The notes: generated by a model not told the origin, from the letters alone. Positions 7,313-16,430 are shown, counted from the stretch's first letter. The stretch: 64,000 bases of DNA from Solimonas terrae (GCF_011067135.1 NZ_JAAMOW010000004.1:186001-250000), one strand, 5' to 3'. Numbers and translations: made by a program.

Positions 7313-9034
7313 TCAATTCGGAAGGCGCAGGCCGATCCGCGTCGGGCGGTCACCGTCCACGCTCTTGATCACAAGTTGAATGTCGCCCAGCCGAAGGCGA
7401 TCGCCGATCACCGGATGCGGCAGATGAGTCAGCAGCAATTGTGCGACGGTCTTGTCGTCGGCGCCGTCGGGAACCGCCAGGCCGTAACTTTCGCAAAGCG
7501 CCGCCACCTGCGCTTCGCCGTCGATCGTGAACTCGCCGAAGTAGCGCCGCGTCAGCGGTTCCGAAGGCAATTGCACCGACTCGAAAATGCGGTCCAGCAC
7601 ATCGAGCTGGTTCTGCGCCGCAAGCAGCGACACGTAATCGTGCGACTGCAGTTCACCCCACTCGCGATAGTGCAGCAGGCGGCCGCCCCGGGCGATGCAG
7701 ATGACGCGCGAGACGTCGGGAATCGGCAGGCTCTTCGGCCGCATGCCGATCAGCTGGCTGTGCGATGGCACGCGATAGCTGACCACTTCGTAGCCGCGTT
7801 GTCCGGGCAGATCGATGTCGACGCGGTGCACGCGTGCCGACGATGTCGGTACCCGCAGCCCCAGCAGCTTGGCAACCGGTGCCACGCTCCAGCCTTGCAC
7901 GACCAGCGAGACCAGCACGATGAAAAACGTGATGTTGAAGTAGAGCTGGGCATTGTCGAGCCCGGCCAGCCACGGATAGGTCGCCAGCACGATGGGCACC
8001 GAGCCGCGCAGGCCGACCCAGGCGATATACAACTGTTCTCGCCAGCGGAAGCGGAACGGCGCGAGGCTGACCAGCACGGCGGTCGGCCGCGCGACGAGAA
8101 TCAACACTGCGGAAATCAGCAGGCCGGGAATGACGACGTCGACCAGCTGATGTGGCGAAGCCAGCAAGCCGAGAATCACGAACATGCCGATCTGTGCCAT
8201 CCAGGCGATGCCGTCGTGGAAGCGGCGAATGCTGGCTGCGGCGCGCACCGAGCGATTGCCGAGGAAGATGCCGGCGAGATAGACGGCAAGAAAACCGCTG
8301 CCGCCGACGATCGCCGTGATGCCGAAGATCGTCAGGCCGCCGAACAATGCCAGCAGCGGATACATCGAATCACCGAGCCGCAGCCGGTTGAGGCCACGCA
8401 TCAGCAACCAGCCGCCGGCGAGTCCGAAGCCGGCGCCGGCCAGCATTTGCCAGGCGAGCAGGCGAAATGCATCCGCGAAGCCGAAACTGTCCGGTGCGCG
8501 CAGATAGGCGATCGTCGCCAGCGTCAGGAAGATCGCGAACGGATCATTGGTGCCGGATTCGATTTCCAGCGCCGAGGCGACGCGTTCGTTGAGCGCCGTG
8601 GCGCTGGCACCGAGCAGCGAAAACACGGCGGCGGCATCGGTCGACGCGACGATGGCGCCAATCAGAAAACCTTCGGCAGGGGTCAGCCCGAGCAGCCAGG
8701 TGCAGAAGCCGGCCGTGATCCCGGCCGTGATCAGGACGCCGACACTCGACAGTGCAAGTGCCGGCCGCAAGCCGGTGCGGAAACTGTGGATTCGCGTGCG
8801 CAGGCCGCCGTCGAACAGCACGACGGCGAGCGCTGCCGTCGCGGCGAGATTGGCGGCCGCGTAGTTCTGGAAATGAATGCCGCCCGGACCGTCTTCGCCG
8901 GCGAGCATGCCGACGACCAGAAACACCAGCAGCAGCGGGACGCCGACGCGCGGCGTGACGACGGTCGCCAGAATGCTGACGAGAAACAGCAGTGCGGCGA
9001 GCAGGATCAGGCTGCTGGCGGTATCGAATTCCAT
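7313..9034 (-). CDS. nhaP2: NhaP2/CvrA-type K+(Na+)/H+ antiporter
   Basis: A 573-residue inner-membrane cation/proton antiporter of the CPA1 family. About 12 hydrophobic segments fill residues 1-385, including the ion-site motifs IVASTDAAAVFSLLG and EIESGTNDPFA. A cytoplasmic RCK_C (TrkA-C) domain follows at about 395-480 (VVSYRVPSHSQLIG), then a CorC/HlyC-like tail. It probably exports K+ or Na+ for protons under osmotic or alkaline stress. An upstream TTG at 9043 adds three residues; ATG 9034 is preferred. It is transcribed toward the small RNA region. Confidence 0.92.
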   Translation of the reverse strand: MEFDTASSLILLAALLFLVSILATVVTPRVGVPLLLVFLVVGMLAGEDGPGGIHFQNYAAANLAATAALAVVLFDGGLRTRIHSFRTGLRPALALSSVGVLITAGITAGFCTWLLGLTPAEGFLIGAIVASTDAAAVFSLLGASATALNERVASALEIESGTNDPFAIFLTLATIAYLRAPDSFGFADAFRLLAWQMLAGAGFGLAGGWLLMRGLNRLRLGDSMYPLLALFGGLTIFGITAIVGGSGFLAVYLAGIFLGNRSVRAAASIRRFHDGIAWMAQIGMFVILGLLASPHQLVDVVIPGLLISAVLILVARPTAVLVSLAPFRFRWREQLYIAWVGLRGSVPIVLATYPWLAGLDNAQLYFNITFFIVLVSLVVQGWSVAPVAKLLGLRVPTSSARVHRVDIDLPGQRGYEVVSYRVPSHSQLIGMRPKSLPIPDVSRVICIARGGRLLHYREWGELQSHDYVSLLAAQNQLDVLDRIFESVQLPSEPLTRRYFGEFTIDGEAQVAALCESYGLAVPDGADDKTVAQLLLTHLPHPVIGDRLRLGDIQLVIKSVDGDRPTRIGLRLPN

Positions 9035-9157
9035 GAAGCGCAAGTGTAAGCAGCGGATGTGCCGTCCGGTATGCGTCGCGATGCGTTCGTTGTAGTCGCG
9101 GCTTCGGGCAAGCCGTTATACTGCGCGGCCAAATTCCCGGCCGGTCAGGAGTTGTCA

Positions 9158-9646
9158 GTGGAGCCCAAGAACCACGACCAGGTGTTCTTCATCAATTTCG
9201 GCATGGTGCTCGGCATCCTGGTTGCGATCGCCTTTGTCTGTGCTTTCGCCGCACGTCTGCTTGATTCGGGCAACGAGCATGAGGAGCCGCAGGCGCAGGC
9301 CCGTCTCGAAGATCGCATCAAGCCGGTGGCAACCGTGGTCACCGATCCGTCGGTGCTGGTCAAGCTTGCGGCTGCCGCTCAGGCCGCCCGCCCGGCGATG
9401 ACCGGCGATCAGGTCTACGCGAAAGTCTGCACGGGATGCCATGCAGCCGGCGTGCTCGGCGCGCCGAAGGTCGGCGACAAGGCGGATTGGGGCGCACGAC
9501 TGAAGTCGCAGGGCGGTGTCGACGGGCTGCTCAAGAAGGCCATCAGTGGCATCAACTCGATGCCGCCGCGCGGTGGCGATGCCAGCCTCAGCGACGACGA
9601 GATGAAGGGCGCGATCGAGCACATGCTCAAGCAGACCGGTCTCTAG
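9158..9646 (+). CDS. Membrane-anchored c5-type cytochrome
   Basis: A 162-residue monohaem cytochrome c. Residues 10-33 form an uncleaved membrane anchor; the haem motif CTGCH is at 91-95 and the Met ligand is probably M135 in NSMPPRGG, the c5 pattern. The haem domain would face the periplasm and carry electrons to terminal oxidases or reductases. It starts with GTG at 9158, supported by an AGGAG site 6-10 bases upstream. A TATACT -10 box lies at 9117-9122. An intrinsic terminator follows. Confidence 0.88.
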   Translation: MEPKNHDQVFFINFGMVLGILVAIAFVCAFAARLLDSGNEHEEPQAQARLEDRIKPVATVVTDPSVLVKLAAAAQAARPAMTGDQVYAKVCTGCHAAGVLGAPKVGDKADWGARLKSQGGVDGLLKKAISGINSMPPRGGDASLSDDEMKGAIEHMLKQTGL

Positions 9647-9667
9647 ACGGTTCGGGTCAGCTGCATG

Positions 9668-9693
9668 AAAACGCCGCCTCCGGGCGGCGTTTT
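9668..9693. terminator. Bidirectional-looking intrinsic terminator
   Basis: AAAACGCCGCC (9668-9678) pairs perfectly with GGCGGCGTTTT (9683-9693) over a 4-base loop, ending the cytochrome transcript. Confidence 0.85.
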
Positions 9694-9845
9694 CGTTTGC
9701 GCTCCATTATTGGGCGCGTTGCGACAAGGCTTCCCATTCTGGTGCGCGAGAGGGCCCCGCGGGTTGGCGGAACGATCTGATTTTCGTCGCCGATGCCTCT
9801 GTTTCCGAGTGAAAATCCCGATTGACCGCGGCCGAGAAAGCTGGA

Positions 9846-9860
9846 TGGCATGGGCTTTGC
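9846..9860 (+). promoter_or_regulatory. Sigma-54-type promoter of the TorF porin gene
   Basis: TGGCATG-GGCT-TTGC gives GG and GC exactly 10 bases apart, close to the -24/-12 consensus TGGCACG-N4-TTGC. Transcription would start near 9872, 55 bases before the porin ATG. A TGGTGC half-site, possibly for NtrC, lies at 9740-9745. Confidence 0.6.
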
Positions 9861-9926
9861 GATCAGGCAACGGGGCCGCATGCAACGGTGCACGCGGAAC
9901 ATCTAACCACTTGGGAAGAGAAAATA

Positions 9927-10685
9927 ATGGAATTCAAGCGTTCAGTGTTGGGCGCCGTCCTTGTCGGCGCGGCGGCGTTCTCGGGCAGCGCGATGGCAGG
10001 CGTGACGGGTAACGTCGGTGCGGTCAGTGAGTACATGTTCCGCGGTGTCGGTCAAGGCGCCAGTGGTGGCGAGGCCGCGATCCAGGGCGGCATCGACTAC
10101 TCGCACGACTCTGGCTTCTATGCTGGTCTCTGGGGCTCGAACATCAGCTGGGCGGGTGCAGGCCACGCTGAAACTGACGTCTACGGTGGTTACTCGACCA
10201 AGCTGGGTGACCTCGGCCTGGACGTTGGCTTGATCTACTACTACTACGCTGAATACAAGGAAAGCCCGGCTCTGCCGAAGAGCCCGGACACCCTTGAGGG
10301 TTACGTCAAGCTGTCCTACGGACCGATCGGCCTGCAGTACTACTACAGCCCGCGCTATTTCGGCCTCACTGAAGACGGCACTTCCAGCGGCAGCAATCTG
10401 AAGAATTCGTACATCGCGCTGACGGGCGCGTTCCCGATCTCGGATTCGCTGAGCTTCAACGTCAGCGTCGGCGATACGCTCAGCAGCTCGGAAGCATGGG
10501 CGACGAAGAGCGACGGCACGCTGAAGAAGAGCTACATCGACTACAACCTCGGACTCAGCAAGTCGATTGACGACTCCTTGAGCGCCAGCTTCTCGATCAT
10601 CGGCACCAACCTCAAGGTCGGACCGGATGCGGTCACCGACAAGCCGAAGTTCGTTATCGGCCTGAAGAAGACGTTCGACATCTAA
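9927..10685 (+). CDS. TorF family putative porin
   Basis: A 252-residue outer-membrane beta-barrel protein of the TorF/TIGR02001 type. The signal peptide ends at SAMA (residue 23), followed directly by the family opening VTGNVGAVSEYMFRGVGQ. Alternating aromatic strands and a C-terminal phenylalanine-containing strand (LKKTFDI) fit a barrel. GGGAAGAG precedes the ATG. In many proteobacteria this porin is encoded beside glnK-amtB; here it is about 2 kb away and has its own sigma-54-type promoter, so a role in taking up nitrogen compounds is a fair inference. Confidence 0.88.
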   Translation: MEFKRSVLGAVLVGAAAFSGSAMAGVTGNVGAVSEYMFRGVGQGASGGEAAIQGGIDYSHDSGFYAGLWGSNISWAGAGHAETDVYGGYSTKLGDLGLDVGLIYYYYAEYKESPALPKSPDTLEGYVKLSYGPIGLQYYYSPRYFGLTEDGTSSGSNLKNSYIALTGAFPISDSLSFNVSVGDTLSSSEAWATKSDGTLKKSYIDYNLGLSKSIDDSLSASFSIIGTNLKVGPDAVTDKPKFVIGLKKTFDI

Positions 10686-10707
10686 GTCGATTGTCGACAT
10701 GACTGGA

Positions 10708-10738
10708 GAAGGGTCGCCACGTGCGGCCCTTCTTCGTT
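10708..10738 (+). terminator. Intrinsic terminator after torF
   Basis: GAAGGG (10708-10713) pairs with CCCTTC (10727-10732); the inner bases extend the stem to 10 bp with one G-T pair. TTCGTTT follows. It separates the porin gene from the convergent comM gene. Confidence 0.75.
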
Positions 10739-12244
10739 TCAGTGGTTGCTGGCGGATGATCCGCGGTAACGCAGCGCTTCCGCGACGTGCGCGGACCGCA
10801 CCGGCGCGCTGTCGTCGAGGTCCGCGATCGTGCGTGCGACTTTCATGACGCGATGGCAGGCCCGCGCCGACAGTTGGAGCTTGAGCATGGCCTGCTGCAG
10901 CAGTGCGAGGCCGTCGGCTTCAGGACGCGCGTGACGATCGAGCGCATCTCCGTCGAGGCCCGCGTTGGTACCGGCTTGTCGCTGCATCTGACGATCTCGC
11001 GCCGCCACCACGCGTGCTCTTACAGTCGCGCTCGTTTCGTTGTGACCGCGATCGGCCAGCAGCGGTGCGTGCTCGACGCGTGGCACGAACAGTTGCATGT
11101 CGATGCGATCGAGCAAGGGGCCGGAGATGCGCGCGCGATAGCGGGCAACCTGATCGGGCGTGCATCGACATTGCCCGGCGGCATCGCCGAGATGTCCACA
11201 GGGACAGGGGTTCATCGCTGCGATCAACTGGAAGCGTGCCGGGAAATCGGATTGTCTGGCGGCTCGCGAAATCGTGATCGTGCCGCTTTCCATCGGCTCG
11301 CGCAGCACCTCGAGTACGCGGCGATCGAATTCCGGCAATTCGTCGAGAAACAGCACGCCATGATGGGCGAGCGTGATTTCCCCGGGTCTCGGCTGCGAAC
11401 CGCCACCCACCAGCGCGACGCCGGAGGCCGTATGGTGAGGTGCGCGAAACGGCCGATGACCCCAGCGCGACGGATCGAAGCCGCCGCTGATCGAGGCCAC
11501 GGCCGCAACGTCGAGCGCCTCGGCTTCGCTGAGCGGCGGCAGGATGCCTGGCATGCGGTGCGCGAGCATCGATTTGCCGCCGCCCGGTGGTCCGATCAGC
11601 AACAAAGAGTGACTCCCGGCTGCGGCAATCTCGAGTGCGCGCTTCGCGGCAGCCTGGCCGCGTACATCGGACAGATCATGACTGCTGCCGGGTTCGCCAC
11701 GCGGCAAGGGCGCGGGCTCGGGCGTCGACAACTGTCCCCTGTGCAGTTCCGCGCACAGACTGCCGAGGTCGCGTGCGACATGAAGCCGCGCGTCGCGTGC
11801 GAGGCCGGCTTCGGCGTGGTTGGCCAGAGGCAGCAGCAGGGCGTGACCGGCTGCCGTGGCCTTGATGGCGGCCGGCAAGGCGCCGCGAATCGGTCGAATC
11901 TCGCCGGACAGCGACAGTTCGCCGAGTGTTTCCAGCGCCGACAGGGATTCCATCGGAATCTGCTGCGAGGCGGCGAGAATGCCGAGCGCGATCGCCAGAT
12001 CGAAGCGGGAGCCGTCCTTGGGCAGATCGGCCGGCGCAAGATTGCAGGTGATGCGCTGCAGCGGGAAGCGGTAGCCACTGTTGCTGATCGCGGCGCGCAC
12101 GCGATCCTTGGCTTCACGCACCGATGCTTCCGGCAGACCGACGATGTTGAGGCCCGGTAGTCCGGGCGCCAGATGCACTTCGACCGTGACCGGATCGGCG
12201 GCCAGACCGTTCTGAGCGCGGGCAAATACGGTCGCGAGCGTCAT
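10739..12244 (-). CDS. comM: ComM/YifB AAA+ helicase (Mg-chelatase-like)
   Basis: A 501-residue protein of full family length. An N-terminal Lon-protease-like S5 fold (about 1-170, without the protease site) is followed by an AAA+ domain with Walker A GPPGGGKS, Walker B GVLFLDELPEF and the family's CPCG...CRC cysteine cluster (NPCPCGHLGDAAGQCRC). ComM helps branch migration so that DNA taken up by transformation is recombined into the chromosome. It is encoded 62 bp downstream of ubiK on the same strand. Confidence 0.95.
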   Translation of the reverse strand: MTLATVFARAQNGLAADPVTVEVHLAPGLPGLNIVGLPEASVREAKDRVRAAISNSGYRFPLQRITCNLAPADLPKDGSRFDLAIALGILAASQQIPMESLSALETLGELSLSGEIRPIRGALPAAIKATAAGHALLLPLANHAEAGLARDARLHVARDLGSLCAELHRGQLSTPEPAPLPRGEPGSSHDLSDVRGQAAAKRALEIAAAGSHSLLLIGPPGGGKSMLAHRMPGILPPLSEAEALDVAAVASISGGFDPSRWGHRPFRAPHHTASGVALVGGGSQPRPGEITLAHHGVLFLDELPEFDRRVLEVLREPMESGTITISRAARQSDFPARFQLIAAMNPCPCGHLGDAAGQCRCTPDQVARYRARISGPLLDRIDMQLFVPRVEHAPLLADRGHNETSATVRARVVAARDRQMQRQAGTNAGLDGDALDRHARPEADGLALLQQAMLKLQLSARACHRVMKVARTIADLDDSAPVRSAHVAEALRYRGSSASNH

Positions 12245-12306
12245 GCCCGCATGCTAGGGCGTTCTTCGCGGCAAAGATGTGCGCGCGATCGCACTCGCGA
12301 GCGAAT

Positions 12307-12579
12307 TCAATCCGCGGCGATACCCGTGGCCGAGCCTTCCGTCGGGCGTTGCTCCAGCGCCTTGATGCGCTTCTCCAGCGCCGCGAGTTTCTTCTGGGTG
12401 CGCGCCAGCAGTTCAGCTTGCGTGTCGAAGCGGTCGCGCGACACCAGATCCCACTTTTCCAGATTGGCACGCAGCACCGCACGGAAATTGTCCTCCAGCT
12501 CGCCGCGCAGGCCGCGCAAACCCGGCGGCAGGATGCCGCTCAGCTTTGATGCCAGTTCTTCGATGCGACTCGTTTCCAT
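12307..12579 (-). CDS. ubiK: Ubiquinone biosynthesis accessory factor UbiK (BMFP domain)
   Basis: A 90-residue membrane-fusogenic (BMFP/YqiC) protein. The opening METSRIEELASKLSGILP, the LVSRDRFDTQAELLARTQ core and the C-terminal coiled coil LAALEKRIKALEQR match E. coli UbiK. It binds UbiJ and lipids in the soluble Ubi complex. An in-frame ATG at 12609 would add ten residues, but the internal start aligns with the family. It is divergent from glnK, as in Pseudomonas. Confidence 0.92.
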   Translation of the reverse strand: METSRIEELASKLSGILPPGLRGLRGELEDNFRAVLRANLEKWDLVSRDRFDTQAELLARTQKKLAALEKRIKALEQRPTEGSATGIAAD

Positions 12580-12646
12580 GGAGACGTTCCCATTTGTGAC
12601 GGTAGGCATTATGCCCGCGCCGTTGCCGTCCCTGCGCGGGCACGGC

Positions 12647-12661
12647 GCACCAAAATGGGGC
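12647..12661 (+). promoter_or_regulatory. Candidate NtrC-binding site
   Basis: GCACCAAAATGGGGC resembles the NtrC dyad GCAC-N7-GTGC with one mismatch in the right arm. It lies about 40 bp upstream of the -24 element of glnK. Confidence 0.5.
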
Positions 12662-12701
12662 TTTCGCTGGCCGGCAAGAGCCGAATCCGGCGGTTCCGGC
12701 G

Positions 12702-12716
12702 TGGCACGGTCCATGC
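12702..12716 (+). promoter_or_regulatory. Sigma-54-type promoter of glnK-amtB
   Basis: TGGCACG-GTCC-ATGC has a perfect -24 block and GG-N10-GC spacing. Transcription would start near 12728, giving a leader of about 60 bases before glnK. Sigma-54/NtrC control of glnK-amtB is well known in proteobacteria. Confidence 0.75.
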
Positions 12717-12742
12717 TTTGAAGCCACGGGGCGCCGCGGTGA

Positions 12743-13129
<387 letters not shown>

Positions 13130-13150
13130 GTGACCAGGGGGATACCAGAC

Positions 13151-14602
13151 ATGATGCGCAAATTATTGAGTGCCGCAGTGTTCGCGGCGATGTTCGGTCT
13201 CGCACCGGGCGCCTGGGCACAGGACGCGGCACCGGCACCGGCGGATGCAGCGCCTGCCGCTGCAGCCGAAGCGGCACCTGCTGCTGCCGATACCGAAGCG
13301 GCACCGGCTGCCGAAGCCCCTGCTGCTGCCGAAGCGGCCCCGGCCGAGGCTGCAGCACCGACGCCGACGCTCGACTCGGGCAACACCGCCTGGATGCTGA
13401 CGTCCATGGCGCTCGTGCTGTTCATGACCATTCCGGGCCTGGCCTTGTTCTACGCCGGCATGGTGCGGACCAAGAACGTGCTCAGCGTGATGATGCAGTG
13501 CTTCGCAATCACCTCGCTGGTGACGATCCTGTGGGCTGTCTACGCCTACAGCCTCGCCTTCACGTCGGGCAGCGAGTCGATGAACGCAATCGTCGGCGGC
13601 ACTTCGAAGTTCTTCATGAAGGGCATCGACGTCGCGGCACTGTCCGGCACGATTCCGGAAAGCGTGTTCATGTGCTTCCAGATGACCTTCGCGATCATCA
13701 CGCCGGCGCTGATCGTCGGCGCATTTGCCGAGCGCATGAAGTTCTCGGCGATGATGGTGTTCATGGGCCTCTGGCTGACGGTCTGCTATGCGCCGATCTG
13801 CCACATGGTCTGGGGCGGCGGCTGGCTGCAGGGCAAGGGCATCCTCGACTTCGCCGGCGGCACGGTCGTGCACATCAACGCCGGTATTGCCGGTCTGGTC
13901 TGCGCGCTGGTCCTCGGCAAGCGCAAGGGTCTGGGCGAAACCGCGATGAAGCCGAACAACATCGGCTACACGCTGATCGGCGCCTCGATGCTGTGGGTCG
14001 GCTGGTTCGGCTTCAACGCGGGTTCGGAACTCGCCGCTGACGGCGTTGCCGGTACCGCGATGATGGCGACCCAGATTGCGACCGCTGCGGCGGCACTGGG
14101 CTGGATGTTTGCGGAGTGGGCGATCGGCGGCAAGCCGACCATCCTCGGCATCGCGTCCGGTGCGGTTGCGGGTCTGGTGGCGATCACCCCGGCGTCCGGC
14201 ACGGCCGGCCCGATGGGTGCGATCGTGATCGGCCTGGCGGCCGGTGTGCTCTGCTACCTCGCGGCGACCAAGCTGAAGAACATGCTCGGCTACGACGACT
14301 CGCTCGATGCGTTCGGCGTGCACTGCATCGGCGGCATCGTCGGTGCGCTCCTGACCGGCGTCTTCGCGGCGCCGTCGCTCGGCGGCTTCGGTGCCGTCGG
14401 CACCGAAGGCCACAACGGCTTCGGCGCGCAGTTCACCGTCCAGCTGATCGGTGTGACGACGACGCTGGTCTGGTCGGGCCTCGGCAGCTACATCCTGCTC
14501 AAGATCACGGGTCTGCTCTGCGGCGGTCTGCGCGTCAGCGAAGATGCCGAAGCCGAAGGCCTCGATCTCGCGCTGCACGGCGAACAGGGTTATCACCTGT
14601 AA
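13151..14602 (+). CDS. amtB: Ammonium transporter AmtB
   Basis: A 483-residue trimeric ammonium channel. The signal peptide ends at AWA (residue 23) and 11 membrane helices follow a long linker. Twin-histidine pore motifs are visible in TVVHINAGIAG and FGVHCIGGIVG, and the periplasmic gate in ITPALIVGAFAERMKFSA. The linker, about residues 24-73, is almost entirely Ala, Pro and Glu repeats, longer than the few residues E. coli AmtB has there. AGGGGG lies about 10 bases before ATG 13151. An intrinsic terminator follows. Confidence 0.96.
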   Translation: MMRKLLSAAVFAAMFGLAPGAWAQDAAPAPADAAPAAAAEAAPAAADTEAAPAAEAPAAAEAAPAEAAAPTPTLDSGNTAWMLTSMALVLFMTIPGLALFYAGMVRTKNVLSVMMQCFAITSLVTILWAVYAYSLAFTSGSESMNAIVGGTSKFFMKGIDVAALSGTIPESVFMCFQMTFAIITPALIVGAFAERMKFSAMMVFMGLWLTVCYAPICHMVWGGGWLQGKGILDFAGGTVVHINAGIAGLVCALVLGKRKGLGETAMKPNNIGYTLIGASMLWVGWFGFNAGSELAADGVAGTAMMATQIATAAAALGWMFAEWAIGGKPTILGIASGAVAGLVAITPASGTAGPMGAIVIGLAAGVLCYLAATKLKNMLGYDDSLDAFGVHCIGGIVGALLTGVFAAPSLGGFGAVGTEGHNGFGAQFTVQLIGVTTTLVWSGLGSYILLKITGLLCGGLRVSEDAEAEGLDLALHGEQGYHL

Positions 14603-14632
14603 ATCGCGACAGCGGTACAACTCCGGTGGGTT

Positions 14633-14667
14633 GGGGCGGGTGCTTACGGCACCCGCCCCTTTTCTTT
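14633..14667 (+). terminator. Strong intrinsic terminator after amtB
   Basis: GGGGCGGGTGC (14633-14643) pairs perfectly with 14649-14659 over loop TTACG, then TTTTCTTT. Confidence 0.92.
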
Positions 14668-14732
14668 GGTCACGGGTTCGGGCCGGCGCGACGTGAATGC
14701 TAGACTTGCGGACGACTTTCGGAGCCCTAGCC

Positions 14733-15071
14733 ATGAAAATGCTGATTGCGATCATCAAACCGTTCAAGCTCGATGCCGTGCGCGAGGCGCTGGCAGACAT
14801 CGGCGTGCAGGGCATGACCGTGACGGAAGTCCGCGGATTCGGTCGCCAGAAAGGGCATACCGAGCTGTATCGCGGCGCGGAATACACGGTCGATCTGTTG
14901 CCGAAGGTGAAGCTGGAAATCGCGGTTTCGCCGGAAATGGCCGAGAAGGCAACGGATGCAATCCTCAAGGCCGCCAAGACCGGCCAGATCGGCGACGGCA
15001 AGATTTTCGTTTACGACCTCGGCCAGACGGTCCGCATCCGCACCGGCGAATCAGGTCCCGACGCGGTCTGA
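14733..15071 (+). CDS. glnB: Second P-II protein (GlnB/GlnK paralogue)
   Basis: A 112-residue P-II protein with all signatures: T-loop Y51 in YRGAEYTVDLL, the [14 protein letters not shown] segment and RIRTGE. It differs from the GlnK at 12791 at about 28 of 112 positions, chiefly in residues 65-75. Whether it is GlnB-like or a second GlnK cannot be settled from sequence; the gene next to it is an amt, which favours GlnK. GGAG lies 8 bases before the ATG. A TAGACT -10 box at 14701-14706, after the amtB terminator, suggests its own promoter. Confidence 0.93.
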   Translation: MKMLIAIIKPFKLDAVREALADIGVQGMTVTEVRGFGRQKGHTELYRGAEYTVDLLPKVKLEIAVSPEMAEKATDAILKAAKTGQIGDGKIFVYDLGQTVRIRTGESGPDAV

Positions 15072-15088
15072 TCGCTTCGTTTTTCCGG

Positions 15089-15122
15089 CCCCCGCCTGCA
15101 ACGACGCAGGCGGGGGTTTTTC
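15089..15122 (+). terminator. Strong intrinsic terminator between the second P-II gene and amt2
   Basis: CCCCCGCCTGC (15089-15099) pairs perfectly with 15106-15116 over a 6-base loop, followed by TTTTTC. It ends only 18 bp before the amt2 start codon, so it would uncouple amt2 from glnB unless read through. Confidence 0.9.
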
Positions 15123-15140
15123 ATATCTGCGGCGATTTCG

Positions 15141-16430
15141 ATGAAAAAGTTTCTGTTGCTGCCGGCAATGCTGCCGGCGACCGCCTGGGCCCAGACGCCG
15201 GGCGACAGCGGTGATACGGCCTGGTTGCTGACCGCCACCGCGCTGGTGTTGTTCATGTCGCTCCCCGGCCTGGCGCTGTTCTACGGTGGACTGGTCAGAG
15301 CCAAGAACGTGCTGTCGGTGCTGGTGCAGTGCTTCGCGATTGTCTGCGTCGTCTCCCTGTTGTGGGTGATCGGCGTCTACAGCCTGACGTTCGCGCCGGG
15401 CAATGTCTGGATCGGCGGCCTGTCGCGGGTCATGCTGTCCGGTCTTGGCGACACGTCGATGCACGGGCGGATTCCGGAAACGGTATTCGTGATGTATCAG
15501 TTGACGTTCGCTGCGATCACGCCGGCACTGGTGGTGGGGGGATTCGCCGAGCGCATGAAATTCTCCGCGATCCTGTTGCTGTCTGCCCTGTGGGTGGTGC
15601 TGGTCTACGCACCGGTCTGCCACTGGGTCTGGGCCGAAGGCGGCTGGCTCAACCGGCTCGGCCTGCTCGACTTCGCTGGTGGCACGGTGGTCCACATCAC
15701 GGCCGGTGTCGCGGCGCTGGTCGCAGCGCTGATGCTCGGCCGTCGCGACGGGTTTCCCCACACGCCGATGATGCCGCACAACATGACGATGACCGTCACC
15801 GGCGCCGGCATGCTCTGGGTCGGCTGGTTCGGCTTCAACGGCGGCTCGGCGCTGGCGGCCGACGGCCACGCCGGCATGGCGGTGCTGGTCACGCACGTCT
15901 CCGCCGCGGCTGGCGCGATGAGCTGGACGGCGCTGGAATGGCGCAAGTACCACAAGCCGTCCGCGCTCGGGATCGTCACCGGCATGGTCGCCGGACTCGG
16001 CACGATCACCCCGGCTGCCGGTTATGTCGGGCCGGGTGGTGCCTTGCTGATCGGGCTCATTGCCGGGCTGGTCTGCTTCAACGCCACGCATTATCTGAAG
16101 CGCGTGCTGGCGGTCGACGATTCGCTCGACGTGTTTCCGGTGCATGGCGTCGGCGGCATCCTCGGCACCTTCGCCGCCGGTATTTTTGCGTCGAAGTCGC
16201 TCGGCGTGTTCAGCGGTCGCGGTTATGCCGAGGGCATGACGATGGCGCATCAACTCGCCGTGCAACTGCTCGGCATCGTCAGCGTTGCCCTGTACGCCGG
16301 CGTCGTGACCTGGGTGCTGATGCGGCTGGTCGCGAGGATCACCGGTCTGCGCGTCACGGCCGAGGACGAGACCATGGGCCTGGATACCACGCAGCACAAC
16401 GAACGCGGCTACGACCTGCAGTCCTTGTAG
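15141..16430 (+). CDS. Second ammonium transporter (Amt family)
   Basis: A 429-residue Amt channel. A short signal peptide (residues 1-17, ending TAWA) leads straight into TM1, without the long linker of the first AmtB. Motifs LPGLALFYGGLVRAKN, ITPALVVGGFAERMKFSA, TVVHITAGVAAL (first pore His) and FPVHGVGGILG (second pore His) are intact. No good ribosome site precedes ATG 15141. It lies just after a strong terminator that follows the second P-II gene, so its expression may depend on read-through or an unseen promoter. Confidence 0.95.
   Translation: MKKFLLLPAMLPATAWAQTPGDSGDTAWLLTATALVLFMSLPGLALFYGGLVRAKNVLSVLVQCFAIVCVVSLLWVIGVYSLTFAPGNVWIGGLSRVMLSGLGDTSMHGRIPETVFVMYQLTFAAITPALVVGGFAERMKFSAILLLSALWVVLVYAPVCHWVWAEGGWLNRLGLLDFAGGTVVHITAGVAALVAALMLGRRDGFPHTPMMPHNMTMTVTGAGMLWVGWFGFNGGSALAADGHAGMAVLVTHVSAAAGAMSWTALEWRKYHKPSALGIVTGMVAGLGTITPAAGYVGPGGALLIGLIAGLVCFNATHYLKRVLAVDDSLDVFPVHGVGGILGTFAAGIFASKSLGVFSGRGYAEGMTMAHQLAVQLLGIVSVALYAGVVTWVLMRLVARITGLRVTAEDETMGLDTTQHNERGYDLQSL

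Noticed and set aside
7289-9049. A 586-codon open frame opposite nhaP2
   Set aside because: The antiporter on the other strand has clear membrane and RCK motifs; the shadow is Gln/Arg/Ala-rich with no family.
13163-15001. A 612-codon frame opposite amtB and the second P-II gene
   Set aside because: Shadow of two certain genes; spans a terminator and a gene border, which real genes would not.
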